Shown here one piece after another: positions 62,378 to 64,000 of a stretch of 64,000 nucleotides of DNA; positions within the stretch are counted from its first letter, which is position 1; each line of letters starts with the position of its first letter. Below the pieces are notes generated by a model that was not told the origin of the DNA, searched no databases, and saw nothing but the letters and a program-made list of their open reading frames with translations. The stretch comes from Acidobacteriota bacterium (GTDB lineage: Bacteria > Acidobacteriota > Terriglobia > UBA7540), in NCBI GenBank assembly GCA_004298155.1, contig SCRD01000017.1:372001-436000 (forward strand), read 5' to 3'. The translations under genes were made by a program, and so were the position numbers.

Positions 62378-62560
62378 CTTCCAGGTTGGCTCCAGGTCGC
62401 TGTGGGCTCAGGACTCTTTTCCAGACCTCCTGCCCATGCCTAGACAGAGTTTACACCTTTGGGTGAAGTTGGAAACACTTAAGGATGGGGGTGGAAGCGG
62501 GCCTGACAGGTCGGGAGTGCTCACGGAAGCTTAAACTGATGGTCCAATCGGGACGGTTCG

Positions 62561-63430
62561 TCAATCCGCTACAATCGTGCCGGCGGGGGTTGATAATTCA
62601 GGCGAGTTTTTTTGTTGGCTGTTATCCGTACCCAGCTTGTGCAGCGCCTTGGTGGAATACATAGCCCTGTCTGCTAAGTCAAGCATGTCGTCCAGCAATT
62701 TTCCATCAGCCCACTCGGCGATGCCGATGCTGAAGGTCAGCTCAAAATCCTTCAAATGTTCCTCGCGGTTCCATTCCGCAAGGCTGCCCGCTGTGCGATT
62801 GACAACCACCTGGCCGCCATAAAAGTTTGAGTTGCACAGGATCACTAGAAATTCGTCGCCTCCATATCGGATGACCGCATCAGAACCGCGCACCGCTCCC
62901 CGCAGGATGGTTGCCACCTCGTTCAGGACGAAATCGCCCATAAGGTGGCCAAAACGGGTATTGATGTCCTTAAAGCGGTCGACATCCACCATCAAGAACG
63001 TCAACGGCTTTTCCGTCCGCCTGGCACTGCTGATGAACCGTCGGGCTATTTCGTCCAGCGCTCTTCGGTTGTAAACCTCGGTTAAAGGGTCTGTAAAGCT
63101 TTGTAAACGGACCAGTTCGTTCTGGATGGTGGTGGAGATCACCTGCTCCCGGGTACGCCGCAGTTGCAGGCGCTTGTTGATGGCGTATATGTTGTACACG
63201 AGGAGTACAGCCACAAATCCAAAGAAAAGGTCGGGTGAAACGGCAACGTCCATGTGCAGCATCCCGTGCTGTAGAAACGCCGCACGAAACAACAGCCCGA
63301 GTATGCCAGTTCCCAATGCAATCCCGGTACCGGCGGATATCAGCCAGACTTCCCAATCGCGTTTTTCAAGGGCCATCAACTGTTCGCTGACGGTTGACAG
63401 CATGCTTTGTTGCCTTGGTGGCGCATCCAT
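62561..63430 (-). CDS. Membrane-anchored diguanylate cyclase (GGDEF)
   Basis: About 289 residues. Two helices (about 28-50 and 66-84) with no large sensor between them, a short coiled segment, then GGDEF domain with active site GGDEF at 190-194. The inhibitory site RGSD (181-184) stands exactly five residues before it, so product feedback is expected. Makes c-di-GMP from two GTP. No EAL or PilZ partner in the window. Confidence 0.93.
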   Translation of the reverse strand: MDAPPRQQSMLSTVSEQLMALEKRDWEVWLISAGTGIALGTGILGLLFRAAFLQHGMLHMDVAVSPDLFFGFVAVLLVYNIYAINKRLQLRRTREQVISTTIQNELVRLQSFTDPLTEVYNRRALDEIARRFISSARRTEKPLTFLMVDVDRFKDINTRFGHLMGDFVLNEVATILRGAVRGSDAVIRYGGDEFLVILCNSNFYGGQVVVNRTAGSLAEWNREEHLKDFELTFSIGIAEWADGKLLDDMLDLADRAMYSTKALHKLGTDNSQQKNSPELSTPAGTIVAD

Positions 63431-63773
63431 TGCTTAAAACCTCATTTTGACTTTACGCGAGCTATTCACCCGGCGAATTTGGCGCTCCCGGCAAAGTCAT
63501 ACCCTGCCGCTTCTCGAGGCGGGGAGGGCATCCTCAACTCGACTATCACGGTGAGAGTTTGTGTTTGCGCATCGGCGACATTCGCTGAGTGCACGGTTCT
63601 GGGCACTCCGAACCCGAGCCTCGCGCAGGCCACCTTAGGATCGTTATCGGTATTCAGAAATCGATTCTTGAGGGCGTGTCTGCAGCCCGCTATCGCCGGC
63701 GTCCAGCCAGGTCAACGGCAATGGGTGTCTGCGTGCAGCCTGTCAAACTCCTGGGGGGCCTCTGCCGTAAAAG
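63431..63773. other. Intergenic region without a recognised gene
   Basis: About 343 bases between the GGDEF start and the stop of the partial alpha-galactosidase. Plus-strand frames here are run-ons with no support. The ribosome site of the GGDEF gene (GAGG on the minus strand) is at its left end. Confidence 0.4.
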
Positions 63774-64000
63774 TTACCTTGTCCCCACCCGATAAAGGCC
63801 TGCGCCGTGCGGAGCAATCTGGGCCAGGAATTGCCTGTCAAAAGTACCCAGGGTCTCTTTTTTCCATAGGTCGCGAACGGGGAGTTTTCCGGCCATTCCC
63901 AACTCCCGCCAGGAGACGGTGATCTCCTCCGCGGACTCGCCCAGGTTGAACAGGGCAACATACTTCTGTCTGGTTCGGGGGATATCCGCAACCCAGACGA
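63774..64000 (-). CDS. Partial GH27-like alpha-galactosidase, C-terminal 74 residues
   Basis: Reading the minus strand from the window edge gives an open frame ending in TAA at 63774-63776. It reads YVALFNLGESAEEITVSW, then VRDLWKKETLGTF and APHGAGLYRV, the usual C-terminal beta-sandwich ending of GH27 alpha-galactosidases and related enzymes. The catalytic part lies beyond the window. Co-occurs with the GH36/27-like gene at 56212. Confidence 0.75.
   Translation of the reverse strand, partial: VWVADIPRTRQKYVALFNLGESAEEITVSWRELGMAGKLPVRDLWKKETLGTFDRQFLAQIAPHGAGLYRVGTR

Noticed and set aside
63407-63922. Plus-strand frame of 171 codons near the window end
   Set aside because: It runs opposite the C-terminus of a recognisable GH27-like protein and has no domain.
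1-64000. tRNA, rRNA, CRISPR arrays, attachment sites, replication origin
   Set aside because: No cloverleaf with a T-loop, no rRNA segment, no regularly spaced repeats of 25-40 bases and no DnaA-box cluster were seen by eye.

Overview
The window most resembles a member of the Acidobacteriota. I infer this from family content, not from a marker gene. It carries two TonB-dependent receptors of about 1,120-1,175 residues with an N-terminal carboxypeptidase-regulatory domain, a CRTAC1/ASPIC-UnbV protein followed by a TPR protein, a crowd of enzymes with twin-arginine leaders, PQQ-type propellers, and several PIG-L, RidA and glycosidase genes. No rRNA, tRNA, CRISPR array, phage module or intact insertion sequence was seen.

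Layout. 0-13.3 kb: an FG-GAP/UnbV protein, a TPR lipid-anchored or exported protein, a TonB receptor behind a near-consensus promoter, a PIG-L deacetylase, a secreted GH39-like glycosidase coupled to a DegT-type aminotransferase, and a DUF5009-like membrane acyltransferase. 13.8-28.7 kb: a mutarotase-like DUF4380 protein overlapping a PQQ dehydrogenase, two more PIG-L deacetylases, a SelA-like PLP enzyme broken by one in-frame TGA, a dihaem cytochrome c, an SMP-30 lactonase, an MFS anion symporter, a RidA lipoprotein, an exported RraA-like protein and a discoidin-domain glycosidase. 28.7-36.2 kb: two TPR proteins around a second TonB receptor. 36.4-42.5 kb: two RidA proteins and a DapA-like aldolase facing a second, intact SelA-like enzyme, an enolase-superfamily dehydratase and a UxuA-like mannonate dehydratase, nearly all with twin-arginine leaders. 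42.9-49.0 kb: a co-directional run of amidohydrolase, DUF362 protein, PQQ-like propeller, ApbE and an exported protein of unknown function. 49.1-56.0 kb: a signalling island (NtrB/NtrC-type pair, OmpR-type regulator, degenerate kinase, FliA/SigB-type sigma factor, STAS antagonist, RsbW-type kinase). 56.2-64.0 kb: a GH-D alpha-galactosidase, a CBS-containing site-2 protease, a GDSL hydrolase, an MgtC/DUF4010 membrane protein, a GGDEF cyclase and the 3' end of a second alpha-galactosidase running off the window.

How the genes may work together. Outer-membrane TonB receptors and secreted glycosidases would release and import glycan pieces. The middle of the window supplies, mostly with export signals, each step of a non-phosphorylated oxidative route for amino sugars: deacetylation (PIG-L), anomer equilibration, oxidation by a PQQ enzyme with cytochrome c as acceptor, lactone opening (SMP-30), PLP ammonia-lyase (SelA/DgaE-like), imine hydrolysis (RidA), retro-aldol cleavage (DapA/RraA-like) and uptake by an anion symporter. 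This is an inference from families, leaders and neighbourhood; no single step is proven by sequence alone.
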